A stretch of 64,000 bases of DNA, taken from positions 1,984,001-2,048,000 of the forward strand of contig NZ_JAFBCS010000001.1 of the NCBI RefSeq assembly GCF_016907845.1, written 5' to 3'. How positions within the stretch are numbered: position 1 is the first letter of the stretch; every line of letters starts with the position of its first letter. The notes beneath the pieces are model-generated. The model saw only the letters and a list, made by a program, of their open reading frames with translations, made no database searches and was not told the origin of the DNA. Shown piece after piece: positions 1 through 8,521 of the stretch. The stretch is from Arcanobacterium pluranimalium. Lineage in GTDB: Bacteria > Actinomycetota > Actinomycetes > Actinomycetales > Actinomycetaceae. Position numbers and translations under genes: made by a program.

Positions 1-1133
1 GCAGCGGCAAAACGCTGGGTAAGAGCAGCTAAAACGCCAACTGCGTCGGTCACTTCCAGCTTCATATAATAACGTGAGCTGCTCTCTGCCGCAGATAAAA
101 CTGGAAGATTTCCATAAAGCACCTCGCGTGGAGCATGCCCACCAATCACTCGCTTAGCAGCAGCTGCCACAACATCCGAGAGTACTGCCGACGCCGTGGG
201 CGCACCTCCCGCGCCGCGCCCGTAAAACATGAGCTGATCAGCCGATTGTGCCTCAATTAAAACCGCGTTGAATGAGCCGTGAACCGATGCCAGCGGATGA
301 TTTTTTGCCACCAAAGTCGGGCTCACTGAGATCTCTATTCCCGCTTCACCACTCTCAGCGCTGTGTCGATGTGCGCGCGCAATCAGCTTGATCACGTAGC
401 CTGCGGCATCTGCAGAAGCAATATCATCTGCACTCACGCTGCGAATGCCCTCAACATGCACATCACCCAAGCTCACACGGGTGTGGAACGCGAGCGAAGC
501 CAAAATTGCAATCTTCGCCCCGGCGTCGTACCCATCCACATCGGCGGACGGATCGGCTTCAGCGAAACCGAGATCCTGTGCAAGTTTAAGCGCCGAATCG
601 AAGTCCATCCCCTGCGTCTTCATAGAATCGAGGATGAAGTTCGTGGTGCCGTTCATGATGCCCATGACCGTATTGACCTGATCGCCTGCTAAAGATTCGC
701 GCAGGCCATAAACCACCGGGACAGCTCCTGCGACGGCTGCTTCATAGTAGAGGTCGACGTCGTTTTGCGCAGCTAGTTCATAAAGTTCCGGGCCGTGAGT
801 GGCAAGGAGCGCCTTATTTCCCGTGACGACGCTCGCGCCGGCGTTGAGGGCCTCGCACACGAAGGTTCGAGTAGGTTCAATGCCGCCGATCAGCTCAATT
901 ACCACATCAGCTCGTGAAATAAGCGAAGATGGATCGTCAGTAAGTAAGGAACGATCGATAGCTGGATCGCGCTGAGCTGCGAGATTATTGACTGCAATTC
1001 CGATCAGCTCAAGTCGCGCACCTGCGCGCGCCGCCAACAATTCAGATTGCTCATCGAGTAATCGCGCAACTTGTGTGCCAACCGTGCCACAACCTAAAAG
1101 TGCAATTTTGATGGTTTTTCCTGCGTGTTCCAC
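1..1133 (-). CDS. hom: Homoserine dehydrogenase, 3' end outside window
   Basis: This enzyme reduces aspartate semialdehyde to homoserine, the entry to threonine and methionine synthesis, in the cytoplasm. Reading the reverse strand, the N-terminus has the Rossmann motif LLGCGTVGTQVARLL, followed by the family signatures GNKALLATHG and MGIMNGTTNF. About 377 codons are visible; the last ones (SRYYMKLEVTDAVGVLA) look like the start of the C-terminal ACT domain, so the gene is cut by the left edge. I chose the GTG at 1133 because an ACGGAG ribosome-binding site lies a few bases upstream. It begins 14 bp after the lysA stop, so the two are probably cotranscribed. Confidence 0.95.
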   Translation of the reverse strand, partial: MEHAGKTIKIALLGCGTVGTQVARLLDEQSELLAARAGARLELIGIAVNNLAAQRDPAIDRSLLTDDPSSLISRADVVIELIGGIEPTRTFVCEALNAGASVVTGNKALLATHGPELYELAAQNDVDLYYEAAVAGAVPVVYGLRESLAGDQVNTVMGIMNGTTNFILDSMKTQGMDFDSALKLAQDLGFAEADPSADVDGYDAGAKIAILASLAFHTRVSLGDVHVEGIRSVSADDIASADAAGYVIKLIARAHRHSAESGEAGIEISVSPTLVAKNHPLASVHGSFNAVLIEAQSADQLMFYGRGAGGAPTASAVLSDVVAAAAKRVIGGHAPREVLYGNLPVLSAAESSSRYYMKLEVTDAVGVLAALTQRFAA

Positions 1134-1147
1134 TACAACTCCGTTTG

Positions 1148-2518
1148 TTACTGATCTTGATCGAGGGCGAGAAGATCTTCGATGCTTTCACTGCGAATGA
1201 GCTCTGTGAGCACGCCGTCCGTCACAGCTACCACGCCCGGACGCGGGAGCATATTGTAGTTCGACGCCATCGCTCGCCCATACGCACCCGTTGCTGGCAC
1301 GGCAAGCAAATCTCCTGCCGTAATATCCGAGGGTAGTGCCACATTTCGCACTACGATATCTCCTGATTCACAGTGTTTTCCCACTACACGAGCGCGTTGC
1401 ACGGGTGCAGCGGAACTTCGATTAGCGAGAGCAGCTGTATAATCTGCCTCATACAGCGCAGGACGAATGTTATCGGACATTCCCCCGTCTACCGAGACGT
1501 ATGTGCGCACGCCCGAGTCAATCGCAACGTCCTTGACTGTACCCACCGTATACAGCGTGAGCATTGAGGGTGCGACGATCGAACGACCAGGCTCAATTGA
1601 TACGAGTGGTGCCGGTAGACCCGTCTTTTCTACGTGTTCGCGCACCACGTGAGCGAGAATCCGCGCAAATTCCCGCGGACTCGGAGCAATATCATCGGCA
1701 GCGGTATACCTAATTCCGTAGCCGCCGCCTAAATCTATCTCTTTGATTGTAAGACCCTGTTCGTAGGCCCACACCCGCTCATCAAAAATGACCTGTGCCG
1801 CCTGAGCAAAGCCCTCAGTTGCCGAAATCTGCGAGCCAATATGCGAGTGGAGACCAATAAGTTCGACGTGCTCGAGTTCCCCAGCTCGAATCATGGCTTC
1901 CCGCGCCACCCCAGTAGAGACTGATAACCCGAATTTCTGATCTTCATGAGCCGTGGAAATGAACTCGTGACCCCCAGCATGTACTCCAGTAGTAAGTCGC
2001 AAATATATTGGCGCAATGAGTCCGTTTTCCTGCGCAATAGTATTAACAAAGTCCAGCTCAGCCAGCGAATCAACCACGATATGTGCCACGTGCTCGCGCA
2101 GAGCCAGTTCAATTTCAGCTCGAGATTTGTTGTTTCCATGCAAGCCACACGCACTGCCAGGCACTCCCCCAGCTAGAGCAGTGCGCAGCTCTCCTTCAGA
2201 CGCTGTGTCAATATGAAGTCCCTCTTCATACATCCACCGTGCAAAAGCTTTTGAAAGAAAAGCTTTTCCCGCATAATAAACGTGCGCACCAGCTAAACCC
2301 GCAAAGGCATGATCCATCGCTTCTTTCCAGGCGCGTGCCCGGAAGCGAGCGTCGTCGGCATCTAAAACGTAGCGCGGCGTCGAAAACTCTTGCGCAATCT
2401 GCCCAACTGGTACACCGGCAACACAGAGTTCACCGTTGGGTTGGCGCTCTGTATTCATTGACCAAACTCCGTGAGGTGCTCCATCTGGGACAGGCGCTTC
2501 TAGCTTTTCCATGTTCAT
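1148..2518 (-). CDS. lysA: Diaminopimelate decarboxylase
   Basis: LysA decarboxylates meso-diaminopimelate to lysine using pyridoxal phosphate. The 456-residue protein has the alanine-racemase-like barrel with the PLP-binding lysine in YYAGKAF (about K85), the glycine-rich phosphate loop in EIDLGGGYG, the EPGRSIV motif, and the C-terminal CESGDIV motif whose cysteine contributes to the partner active site. The length is normal for the family. The ATG at 2518 has a strong GGAGGATAA ribosome-binding site directly upstream. It sits between argS and hom, in the same orientation, in an argS-lysA-hom order that is common in actinobacteria. Confidence 0.96.
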   Translation of the reverse strand: MNMEKLEAPVPDGAPHGVWSMNTERQPNGELCVAGVPVGQIAQEFSTPRYVLDADDARFRARAWKEAMDHAFAGLAGAHVYYAGKAFLSKAFARWMYEEGLHIDTASEGELRTALAGGVPGSACGLHGNNKSRAEIELALREHVAHIVVDSLAELDFVNTIAQENGLIAPIYLRLTTGVHAGGHEFISTAHEDQKFGLSVSTGVAREAMIRAGELEHVELIGLHSHIGSQISATEGFAQAAQVIFDERVWAYEQGLTIKEIDLGGGYGIRYTAADDIAPSPREFARILAHVVREHVEKTGLPAPLVSIEPGRSIVAPSMLTLYTVGTVKDVAIDSGVRTYVSVDGGMSDNIRPALYEADYTAALANRSSAAPVQRARVVGKHCESGDIVVRNVALPSDITAGDLLAVPATGAYGRAMASNYNMLPRPGVVAVTDGVLTELIRSESIEDLLALDQDQ

Positions 2519-2559
2519 GTTTATCCTCCAGGAATTTCTTACGGAGCTCGGTTGCAGAA

Positions 2560-4233
2560 CTACATTTTATCTGGAGCGCTAACTCCTAATAGACCAAGGC
2601 CATTGGCCAAAACTTGACCAGTGGCGTCGTTGAGCCACAATCGGGCCTGGTGAACCGCAGTGACGGCTTCATCAGCACGTGGTGTAACTCTCGATTTACC
2701 ATACCAAGCGTGGTATGCGCCGGCTAAGTCTTCCACATACCGAGCAATTCGGTGCGGTTCACGCAGCTGAGCTGCTTGTGCCACGATCTCTGGGTACTTC
2801 GCAAGCGTTGCCAAAAGCTCGTTGTCCGCTTCGGAATCGAGCAAGCTCGGATCAAAATTCTCGCGAGTGACGCCGTGTTCAGCAGCGTTACGATCAACCG
2901 ACTTCGTGCGCGCATGGGCATACTGCACGTAGTACACCGGATTTTCATTGGTGTGCGAGGAGATCAGAGCGAGGTCGATTTCTAAGGTTGTGTCCATAGC
3001 GGCGCGCACGAGCGAGTAACGCGCAGCGTCTACCCCCGCAGCTTCCACCAAATCTGCCAAGACGACGATCGTGCCCGCACGTTTCGACATACGCACTGGT
3101 TCGCCGTCGCGCACCAAATTGACGAGCTGGCCAATGAGGATTTCGTGGTTCTCACCCTTTCCAGCAGTATCGCCGAAAGCGCGGGTCATTGCATAGATTC
3201 GACCAATGTAGCCGTGGTGGTCAGCGCCGAGCATCAAAATGACCTGATCGGCTCCGCGGTTACGTTTGTCCAGGTAGTAGGCAATGTCGCCCGCGAAGTA
3301 AGCCGCATCGCCGTCGGACTTAATAATCACGCGGTCTTTGTCATCGCCAAAATCGGTGGTGCGCACCCACGTGGCACCGTCTTGCTCAAAAATGACGCCT
3401 TTGCTTCGCAAAGTTTCAATCGCCTGATCCACTGCGCCAGATTTGTGCAGCGTATCTTCGTGGAAGAACACGTCAAAATTAACGCGGAAAGCTTCAAGCT
3501 CTTTCTTGATCTCGGCGAACATGAGGTTGACGCCGTATTCACGGAAGAATTCTTGAGCCGAGGCATCGTCCAGATCAGACAGTGAAACCTCAGGGTGAGC
3601 ACTGAGCACTTCATTGGCAATATCTTCGATGTACTGACCGCCGTAGCCGTCCTCTGGCGCTTCCTGACCGCGAGCGCGAGCCAAAAGTGACTTAGAGAAG
3701 CGATCAATCTGTGCACCATGATCGTTGAAGTAATATTCGCGCGTAACATTTACGCCTGTTGCCTCGAGGATTCGCGCCAGCGAATCGCCTACGGCCGCCC
3801 AACGCGCCCCACCCACATGGATAGGCCCAGTTGGATTCGCCGAGACGAATTCAAGGTTCACATTCGTGCCCTCACCTGCATTATTGCGTCCGTAAGCCTC
3901 CCCGGCGTTGAGGATCGTGCGCGCAAGTTCACCGGCAGCGGCAGCATTCAACGTAATATTAATGAAACCAGGACCTGCAATATCCGTTTTGGTGATATCT
4001 GGATTCGCATTTAGCTTTTCAGTCAAAATACCAGCAAGGGCGCGTGGATTCGTGCCCGCTTTCTTTGCTAACTGCATTGCAATATTAGTTGCCCAATCGC
4101 CATGCTCACGAGAGCGAGGGCGCTCAACTTTAATCTCAGCCGGCAGATCTTCTTCACGGAGATCAACGAGCTTCTCGGCAATAGCTTCAACGAGTGATGT
4201 GCGAATAAATGCAGAAAGTTCCTCTGGTGTCAT
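2560..4233 (-). CDS. argS: Arginyl-tRNA synthetase
   Basis: ArgS charges tRNA-Arg with arginine. The 557-residue protein has an N-terminal Add-1-like region (about 1-90), the class I HIGH-type signature in [11 protein letters not shown] (about 132-142), the KMSKS-equivalent [10 protein letters not shown], and a C-terminal all-helical DALR anticodon-binding domain ending in [12 protein letters not shown]. No Shine-Dalgarno precedes the ATG at 4233. Instead the sequence TACAAT lies exactly 6 nt upstream, so the message is probably leaderless. The gene is the first of the argS-lysA-hom unit, and a tRNA-Arg gene is encoded divergently 136 bp away. Confidence 0.97.
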   Translation of the reverse strand: MTPEELSAFIRTSLVEAIAEKLVDLREEDLPAEIKVERPRSREHGDWATNIAMQLAKKAGTNPRALAGILTEKLNANPDITKTDIAGPGFINITLNAAAAGELARTILNAGEAYGRNNAGEGTNVNLEFVSANPTGPIHVGGARWAAVGDSLARILEATGVNVTREYYFNDHGAQIDRFSKSLLARARGQEAPEDGYGGQYIEDIANEVLSAHPEVSLSDLDDASAQEFFREYGVNLMFAEIKKELEAFRVNFDVFFHEDTLHKSGAVDQAIETLRSKGVIFEQDGATWVRTTDFGDDKDRVIIKSDGDAAYFAGDIAYYLDKRNRGADQVILMLGADHHGYIGRIYAMTRAFGDTAGKGENHEILIGQLVNLVRDGEPVRMSKRAGTIVVLADLVEAAGVDAARYSLVRAAMDTTLEIDLALISSHTNENPVYYVQYAHARTKSVDRNAAEHGVTRENFDPSLLDSEADNELLATLAKYPEIVAQAAQLREPHRIARYVEDLAGAYHAWYGKSRVTPRADEAVTAVHQARLWLNDATGQVLANGLGLLGVSAPDKM

Positions 4234-4239
4234 GAGTCA

Positions 4240-4245
4240 ATTGTA
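4240..4245 (-). promoter_or_regulatory. -10 element for leaderless argS
   Basis: On the minus strand the hexamer TACAAT ends 6 nt before the argS ATG, so a transcript starting at the usual distance would begin at the start codon. I see no convincing -35 hexamer. The same TANNNT-N6-ATG arrangement precedes four other genes in the window. Confidence 0.5.
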
Positions 4246-4352
4246 GCTAGTTCAAAGACTGTTACCCTATTCGGCAAGCGGTGAACTTAGCCATTATGTG
4301 CTTGTGCCAACAGTTGGGCGGCAATAATTCGTGGATTGAAATAGTGAGCTGC

Positions 4353-4358
4353 TATACT
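4353..4358 (+). promoter_or_regulatory. Extended -10 of the tRNA-Arg promoter
   Basis: TGCTATACT (TGn plus TATACT) lies 11 nt upstream of the mature tRNA 5' end. No good -35 is present at 16-18 bp spacing, which is typical of extended -10 promoters. Confidence 0.5.
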
Positions 4359-4369
4359 CATTATTCGTT

Positions 4370-4442
4370 GCCCCGATAGCTCAGGGGATAGAGCGTTCGC
4401 CTCCGGAGCGAAAGGTCGCAGGTTCGAATCCTGTTCGGGGCA
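4370..4442 (+). tRNA. tRNA-Arg (anticodon CCG)
   Basis: A complete 73-nt cloverleaf can be drawn by hand. The acceptor stem pairs GCCCCGA (4370-4376) with TCGGGGC (4435-4441), with A4442 as discriminator base. The D stem is GCTC/GAGC, the anticodon stem is TTCGC/GCGAA with loop CTCCGGA (anticodon CCG at 4403-4405), and the T arm is GCAGG-TTCGAAT-CCTGT. CCA is not encoded, since CAC follows. This tRNA reads the CGG arginine codon. A truncated Fic gene begins about 70 bp downstream, suggesting that the site has been used for insertion or deletion. Confidence 0.97.
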
Positions 4443-4446
4443 CAGC

Positions 4447-4503
4447 AGGCCGGTTTCAAAGCTGTGGATTTACGATTGTGAATTCACAACGCGGAGCCGG
4501 CCT
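4447..4503 (+). terminator. Nested inverted repeat after tRNA-Arg
   Basis: An outer inverted repeat AGGCCGG (4447-4453) / CCGGCCT (4497-4503) encloses a perfect 14-bp palindrome TTGTGAATTCACAA (4476-4489). It may act as the tRNA terminator or form a cruciform. No clear U-tract follows. Confidence 0.4.
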
Positions 4504-5034
4504 TTAACTTGCGTTGGCAGCGGGCGCACTGGGCGCTACCTTTTGGTGCGCCACCTATCTGAAGCACTTTCGCTTCCAGCCGCTTTATCAATTTCAAGTG
4601 TAATTCTCGACCACAAGTCACAGTACTATAAGCAGTTCAAAATTGTTGAGGATCCCAAAAACCATGCCGAAGCAACGCATTTTATCCTCGTCTTTCTCGA
4701 CTGCATCATAGAAGGTCAAGAATGTACAATCGCAAATATCGCTCCTAAACGCACTGTGCTAGAAAACGCCTTGACGCAGATCGAGGCAAAGGTAGCTCTC
4801 GATGAACTCGCAAAGGATATTCTCTTTATTTTAGTTCAAGCGCATATTCTCACTCCCCAGTTGGGAATCATGCTAGACACCCTGCATACCTCAACCGGTA
4901 AAAGCAAAGCAACCATCCGCACACGCATTACTGACCTTGAAAATATGAAACTGGTGGAACTTGCGAGCAAAAAGCCATTATCAGTCAAGCTCTCAGCATA
5001 TGCTCAAGAAATACTGCTCGAAACCGGCAGATGA
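4504..5034 (+). pseudogene. Truncated Fic family protein (C-terminal remnant)
   Basis: The open frame reads VGSGRTGRYLLVRHLSEALSLP from about 4513, matching the second half of the Fic AMP-transferase motif (HPFx[D/E]GNGRTGR) and the helix after it. It then has the region typical of Fic proteins with a C-terminal winged-helix domain (YYKQF..., then TIRTRITDLENMKLVEL near the end). The catalytic histidine and everything N-terminal are missing: upstream of the motif lie only the tRNA-Arg and its downstream inverted repeat. The only possible starts (TTG at 4543) lack a ribosome-binding site. I therefore call it a 5'-deleted remnant that is unlikely to make active protein. Confidence 0.65.
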
Positions 5035-5056
5035 TCGTTCCAAACAAGGGATTGTT

Positions 5057-5995
5057 TTAGTACCAACCATCTAGGTCGATCAGATTTGGCGGCTCCGTGC
5101 CAGCGCGCAAAGCTTCCAAATTCGCTACAAAATCAGCCACGATATCGTCGCGACGCGTGAGCCCAGAAATATGCGGCGTTACGGTCACTTGCGGATGCGT
5201 CCAATGCCAGTCGTTCGCCTCTAGCGGTTCATTTGGGAAGACGTCGAGAATCGCGTGACGTACCCGACCGTCGTCGAGAGCGCTACGCAGGGCGTGGTCG
5301 TCCACAGTTGAACCGCGTCCAACGTTGACGAAAATAACGTCACGCATCTGCGCGAAAGCATTTTCCCCAACGATATTGATTGATTCGTCGGTGTGGGGCA
5401 AAACCGTCACGACGACGTCGGCCTGCCGCAGCAAGTCGCCCGGATCGCTCAACGCACGCACAGAATCGAATTCGGCCCGTGCTCGCCCAGAGCGCGACAA
5501 CCCGTCCACCCGTGCCACAAATGGGCGCATGAGCTTTGCAATCACGCTTCCAATATGCCCAGTTCCCACGACCACAACGTTCATGTGTTGAGCAGTGCCG
5601 TTACCCAAACGCTCCCATTTACCAGCGCTTTGCAGATTCTGATACTGCGGAAATTCTCGCACATATCCGAGCACGCCAGCCACCACGTATTCAGCCATTC
5701 GATGCGGCATAGTGGCCACCGTATTAGTCAGTATCGAACCAGTTGCCCGCAGCTGTGGGTAGTAATCGTGCATATGTTCAATTCCATCAGTAGCTGAGTG
5801 GAACCAATGGATCGCCGTCTCCTCCGGGCGCACCGGAAAGCGGAATCCGAGCCAGGAATCGGCCCAATGCAGGTCCTCGTCACGCAAATCACTAGATGCC
5901 ACATAACGCACGTCAAGATCAGGAATGTGTGCAACCTCTGCAGCGAAATAATCCGCAAAATATTCCTCTGTGACCAGCAGTTTCGTTGGATACAT
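5057..5995 (-). CDS. D-isomer-specific 2-hydroxyacid dehydrogenase
   Basis: This 312-residue cytoplasmic oxidoreductase probably interconverts a 2-hydroxy acid and a 2-keto acid with NAD(P)H; the substrate cannot be told from sequence. The nucleotide-binding motif is VVGTGHIGS (about 143-150). The catalytic triad of the family is visible as Arg in VNVGRGS (R227), Glu in PNEPL (E256) and His in TPHISG (H275). The length fits the shorter GyaR/glyoxylate-reductase-like members. The ATG at 5995 has GGAAAGGAAA upstream. The leader contains four copies of a 16-bp direct repeat, which suggests dedicated regulation. Confidence 0.85.
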   Translation of the reverse strand: MYPTKLLVTEEYFADYFAAEVAHIPDLDVRYVASSDLRDEDLHWADSWLGFRFPVRPEETAIHWFHSATDGIEHMHDYYPQLRATGSILTNTVATMPHRMAEYVVAGVLGYVREFPQYQNLQSAGKWERLGNGTAQHMNVVVVGTGHIGSVIAKLMRPFVARVDGLSRSGRARAEFDSVRALSDPGDLLRQADVVVTVLPHTDESINIVGENAFAQMRDVIFVNVGRGSTVDDHALRSALDDGRVRHAILDVFPNEPLEANDWHWTHPQVTVTPHISGLTRRDDIVADFVANLEALRAGTEPPNLIDLDGWY

Positions 5996-6008
5996 TGAAT
6001 TTCCTTTC

Positions 6009-6079
6009 CTGATTTACGGGCAAGAATTTTATTTGCAAACAAGATCTGTTTTACGGGCGAGACCTGATTTACAGGCAAG
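6009..6079 (-). repeat. Four-copy 16-bp direct repeat upstream of the dehydrogenase
   Basis: On the minus strand, approaching the dehydrogenase start, the units are CTTGCCTGTAAATCAG (6079-6064), CTCGCCCGTAAAACAG (6061-6046), CTTGTTTGCAAATAAA (6043-6028) and CTTGCCCGTAAATCAG (6024-6009). The spacing is 18-19 bp. The last unit ends 13 bp before the ATG. They could be tandem operator sites, a decayed tandem duplication or a post-transcriptional element; function is unknown. Confidence 0.8.
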
Positions 6080-6147
6080 CACGTTGGACGCGTGGTGGCA
6101 AAAACTTCAGCGCCCAGCGCCCAGCGGCCAAGTTTCGAGCCGCTAAT

Positions 6148-6192
6148 CGACCAGCAACTAAGCGACCAGCAACTAAGCGACCAGCAACTAAG
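6148..6192 (-). repeat. Three perfect 15-bp tandem repeats after the phosphodiesterase gene
   Basis: The minus strand reads CTTAGTTGCTGGTCG three times without change (6192-6148), beginning 18 bp after the stop codon of the phosphodiesterase gene. A degenerate fourth unit (ATTAGCGGCTCG) follows. Similar CTTAnTTnCTG units occur after sbcC and menF. Confidence 0.9.
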
Positions 6193-6210
6193 CACCTGGT
6201 AATGAAGAGT

Positions 6211-7023
6211 CTAATGATGAAGACTCTCAAGCGCAGCCCATTCCTCATCGATGACTTCTTGAGCCAAGGTTGGCTCATCAGTGATAATTGCGTCGACACC
6301 AAGCCGGACTAAAGCTCTCATATCCTGCGGATCATTGATAGTCCAGGCGTGCACAGCTTGTTGGCGCGCGTGACACAACTCAATAAAACGCGGGGTGAGC
6401 ACAGGAATCCCTCGATGAATGATCGGAACTTGAATCGCCTCCACCCCATGTTTGGCCCCCGGCACTGCTTTGGCCATTTTCCATCCAATACGCTGCGGTA
6501 ACAGGGCTGAGATAACGAGCCAAGCGATTGCCCCACGCCCGAGCGAAGTACGCACACCTGGAAGTTTGCGGCGCAGGTACTTCAAGCGCGTTTCGTTAAA
6601 GGAAGATAACGATACCTGTTCAAGCGCATCGCAGCGCCGTAGCGTTTTGATCAGTGGACGCACCACATGCTGGTCTTTCGCGTCAATATTAAAGACCAGC
6701 TTGGGGAATTTGCGCAATGCGTCGTCCAGCCGCACTGGATGATTGCCTGATTCATCTGCTACCTCTAGCATCTGTGCCCAGGTGTACGACGATATTTTTC
6801 CAGTAGCGTTCGTGGTGCGGGCAAGGCTCGCGTCATGCATGAGGATGACGACGCCGTCCGCCGTCGCGTGCGAATCCGTTTCGATATAGCGAAAATTTTT
6901 CGAATCCATATTGGCAAATGCAGACAGCGAATTCTCTGGTGCTTCATTGCCGCCGCCACGATGGGCGATAACGATAGGTTTTTTGCAATATTGCCACAAA
7001 CGCTGTGGTCGGTGAGCTGCCAT
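6211..7023 (-). CDS. Glycerophosphodiester phosphodiesterase
   Basis: The enzyme cleaves glycerophosphodiesters to glycerol-3-phosphate and an alcohol; without a signal peptide it is likely cytoplasmic (UgpQ-like). The 270-residue protein has the GDPD signature AHRGGGNEAPENS (H21), the metal-binding pair in YIETDSH (E47, D49) and the second catalytic histidine in LMHDASLART (H63). Later it has VFNIDAK and the C-terminal HAWTINDPQDM and GVDAIITDEP motifs typical of the family. The ATG at 7023 follows AAAGGA. It lies between the dehydrogenase and the M23 peptidase, all on the minus strand. Confidence 0.92.
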   Translation of the reverse strand: MAAHRPQRLWQYCKKPIVIAHRGGGNEAPENSLSAFANMDSKNFRYIETDSHATADGVVILMHDASLARTTNATGKISSYTWAQMLEVADESGNHPVRLDDALRKFPKLVFNIDAKDQHVVRPLIKTLRRCDALEQVSLSSFNETRLKYLRRKLPGVRTSLGRGAIAWLVISALLPQRIGWKMAKAVPGAKHGVEAIQVPIIHRGIPVLTPRFIELCHARQQAVHAWTINDPQDMRALVRLGVDAIITDEPTLAQEVIDEEWAALESLHH

Positions 7024-7097
7024 GAGCGGATTCCTTTCGATAACTCACTTAGATTATCGGAATCTCAATAAAATTACAGCGCAACAAACCTACAAAT

Positions 7098-7131
7098 TAT
7101 CGTCAACAACATCTATAAAATATCGTCAACA
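7098..7131. repeat. Pair of 11-bp direct repeats upstream of the phosphodiesterase
   Basis: TATCGTCAACA occurs at 7098-7108 and 7121-7131, two helical turns apart (23 bp), in the 166-bp gap between the M23 peptidase stop and the phosphodiesterase start. The spacing would suit a dimeric regulator or a duplicated promoter box (its complement contains TTGACG). No function can be assigned. Confidence 0.5.
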
Positions 7132-7189
7132 GCAAAGACCTCATAAAGCCGCAGAAATTACATACACGCGGCCAAGATTTTGCTGGTGT

Positions 7190-8521
7190 TTACTTACAGC
7201 TCTCGCCTAAATCGCGCGCGCCTAGCTCTTTCAAGAAGCCCATCGGCTCAACAGCTGCCGTACGCAGACCTTCACCAGGGTGAATCTCCAAGTGAAGATG
7301 CGGGCCAGTGGATCGGCCTTGCGAACCTACCAAACCGATTTTCTCCCCAGCTTTCACCTTATCGCCGGTTTTGACGAGGATACCGTCCGACCACATATGC
7401 AAATACCACGAGGTGAACTTCTTACCATTCACTTCATGCTGCACAACGATCATATTTGAGGCCGCGCCATCAAGTCCCTCTCCTGCATGGAGTACGGTGC
7501 CATCAGCAACCGCATAAAAAGGCGTTCCATCAGGAGCCGAGAAGTCTTGCCCCTCGTGCAGTTTCGCACCGAGACCAAAAGGATCCGTGCGATAGCCGAA
7601 CGTTGAGGACACTCGGTAGGTGCCCGACGTCATCGGCATAAAAACTTCGCTTTCCTCCGAAACGAAAGATCCCACGAGGGAGTTCGCCCCAGTTTGGGGA
7701 ATGCACTGTGCCTGAGCGGAGTGAGCTACTTCTTCGGCAGCTTTCAGCCTGGCACCATCAGCTGCACCATCATTAGCAAGAAGCGTATCTGGAGTTGCGA
7801 GGACGGTAGAAGCTTTTACCGTGGTAAGAATTGATTTTTGTTCCGTAGAGGACTGCGCACCCACCGCGTCTTGAATCTGCAGCACACCAGTCGATATCAG
7901 CGCTACCGCAGAAAGAATCCCCGTTCCGGCAACGACCGGCGACTTGCTCGCAGCACGAATTCGATCCCATGCCACCGTCATATCTGAGCGGTCAAACTTA
8001 TTGTTAAAGGCAATTCGCTCGCGCAGCCTGCTCAATGGACTCGTTTTGAGAACTGGCAGCGCTTGCGTGTGTTGATCGAGCGAAGCGTCCTCCACAACCG
8101 ATTCTGCTTCTAATTGCGCTACTTCCTGAGCGATTTCGCATTGAGCAGCTTCAACAAAAGCCTGCGATTCTTCCAAAGCCAGCACTGGTGGTTTTTCACC
8201 CGCTGCCAGATGGTGCTTAGCGCCTGATGCTTTTTGCAGCTCTTGCGAGCGTTGCAGCATTTCTTCAAGACGACGCGCGCGATCGTCGTCGTTAATCGTG
8301 GCACGACGCCGGCTGCGGCGTACACGATCCGGTTGCGTTAGCGCGTTTTCTGTTTCACCATCAACCGTACGTGGCATTTGGCCAGCCGAACGTGCAATTT
8401 CGCTCTTAGAAGCTTCGTTACCAAGTGCACGCGAAGCAGCCGCTTGCTCTGCACGCTGAGCGGCTAAACGTAGCTCTCGGCGCGAAGGAAGCGTGCGCTG
8501 TTCGTTGACGTTTAGCGTCAA
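7190..8521 (-). CDS. Membrane-anchored M23 family metallopeptidase
   Basis: A cell-wall peptidase (LytM/lysostaphin fold) that likely cuts peptidoglycan cross-bridges or regulates a hydrolase. Using the TTG at 8521, which has an AAGGAG site 6 nt upstream, the protein is 443 residues. It has a charged cytoplasmic N-terminal region rich in Arg/Glu (1-190), one membrane span (about 196-216), a linker, and a C-terminal M23 domain with HEGQD (H322, D326) and the HLH zinc motif in GPHLHLEI (408-410). The frame extends further upstream, but those starts lack a ribosome-binding site. Long N-terminal cytoplasmic regions of this kind are common in actinobacterial M23 proteins. Confidence 0.9.
   Translation of the reverse strand: MTLNVNEQRTLPSRRELRLAAQRAEQAAASRALGNEASKSEIARSAGQMPRTVDGETENALTQPDRVRRSRRRATINDDDRARRLEEMLQRSQELQKASGAKHHLAAGEKPPVLALEESQAFVEAAQCEIAQEVAQLEAESVVEDASLDQHTQALPVLKTSPLSRLRERIAFNNKFDRSDMTVAWDRIRAASKSPVVAGTGILSAVALISTGVLQIQDAVGAQSSTEQKSILTTVKASTVLATPDTLLANDGAADGARLKAAEEVAHSAQAQCIPQTGANSLVGSFVSEESEVFMPMTSGTYRVSSTFGYRTDPFGLGAKLHEGQDFSAPDGTPFYAVADGTVLHAGEGLDGAASNMIVVQHEVNGKKFTSWYLHMWSDGILVKTGDKVKAGEKIGLVGSQGRSTGPHLHLEIHPGEGLRTAAVEPMGFLKELGARDLGESCK

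Noticed and set aside
4370-4442. Possible attachment-site duplication of the tRNA-Arg 3' end
   Set aside because: I saw no second copy of the tRNA 3' end downstream and no integrase, so an integrated element cannot be supported.
6009-6192. CRISPR-like array
   Set aside because: Repeats of 15-16 bp with spacers of 2-3 bp or none do not fit CRISPR, and there are no cas genes.
5728-6195. Minus-strand frame starting with repeated LSCWS units
   Set aside because: The repeats of the translation simply reflect the 15-bp DNA repeat at 6148-6192, and the rest is an alternative frame of the dehydrogenase gene.
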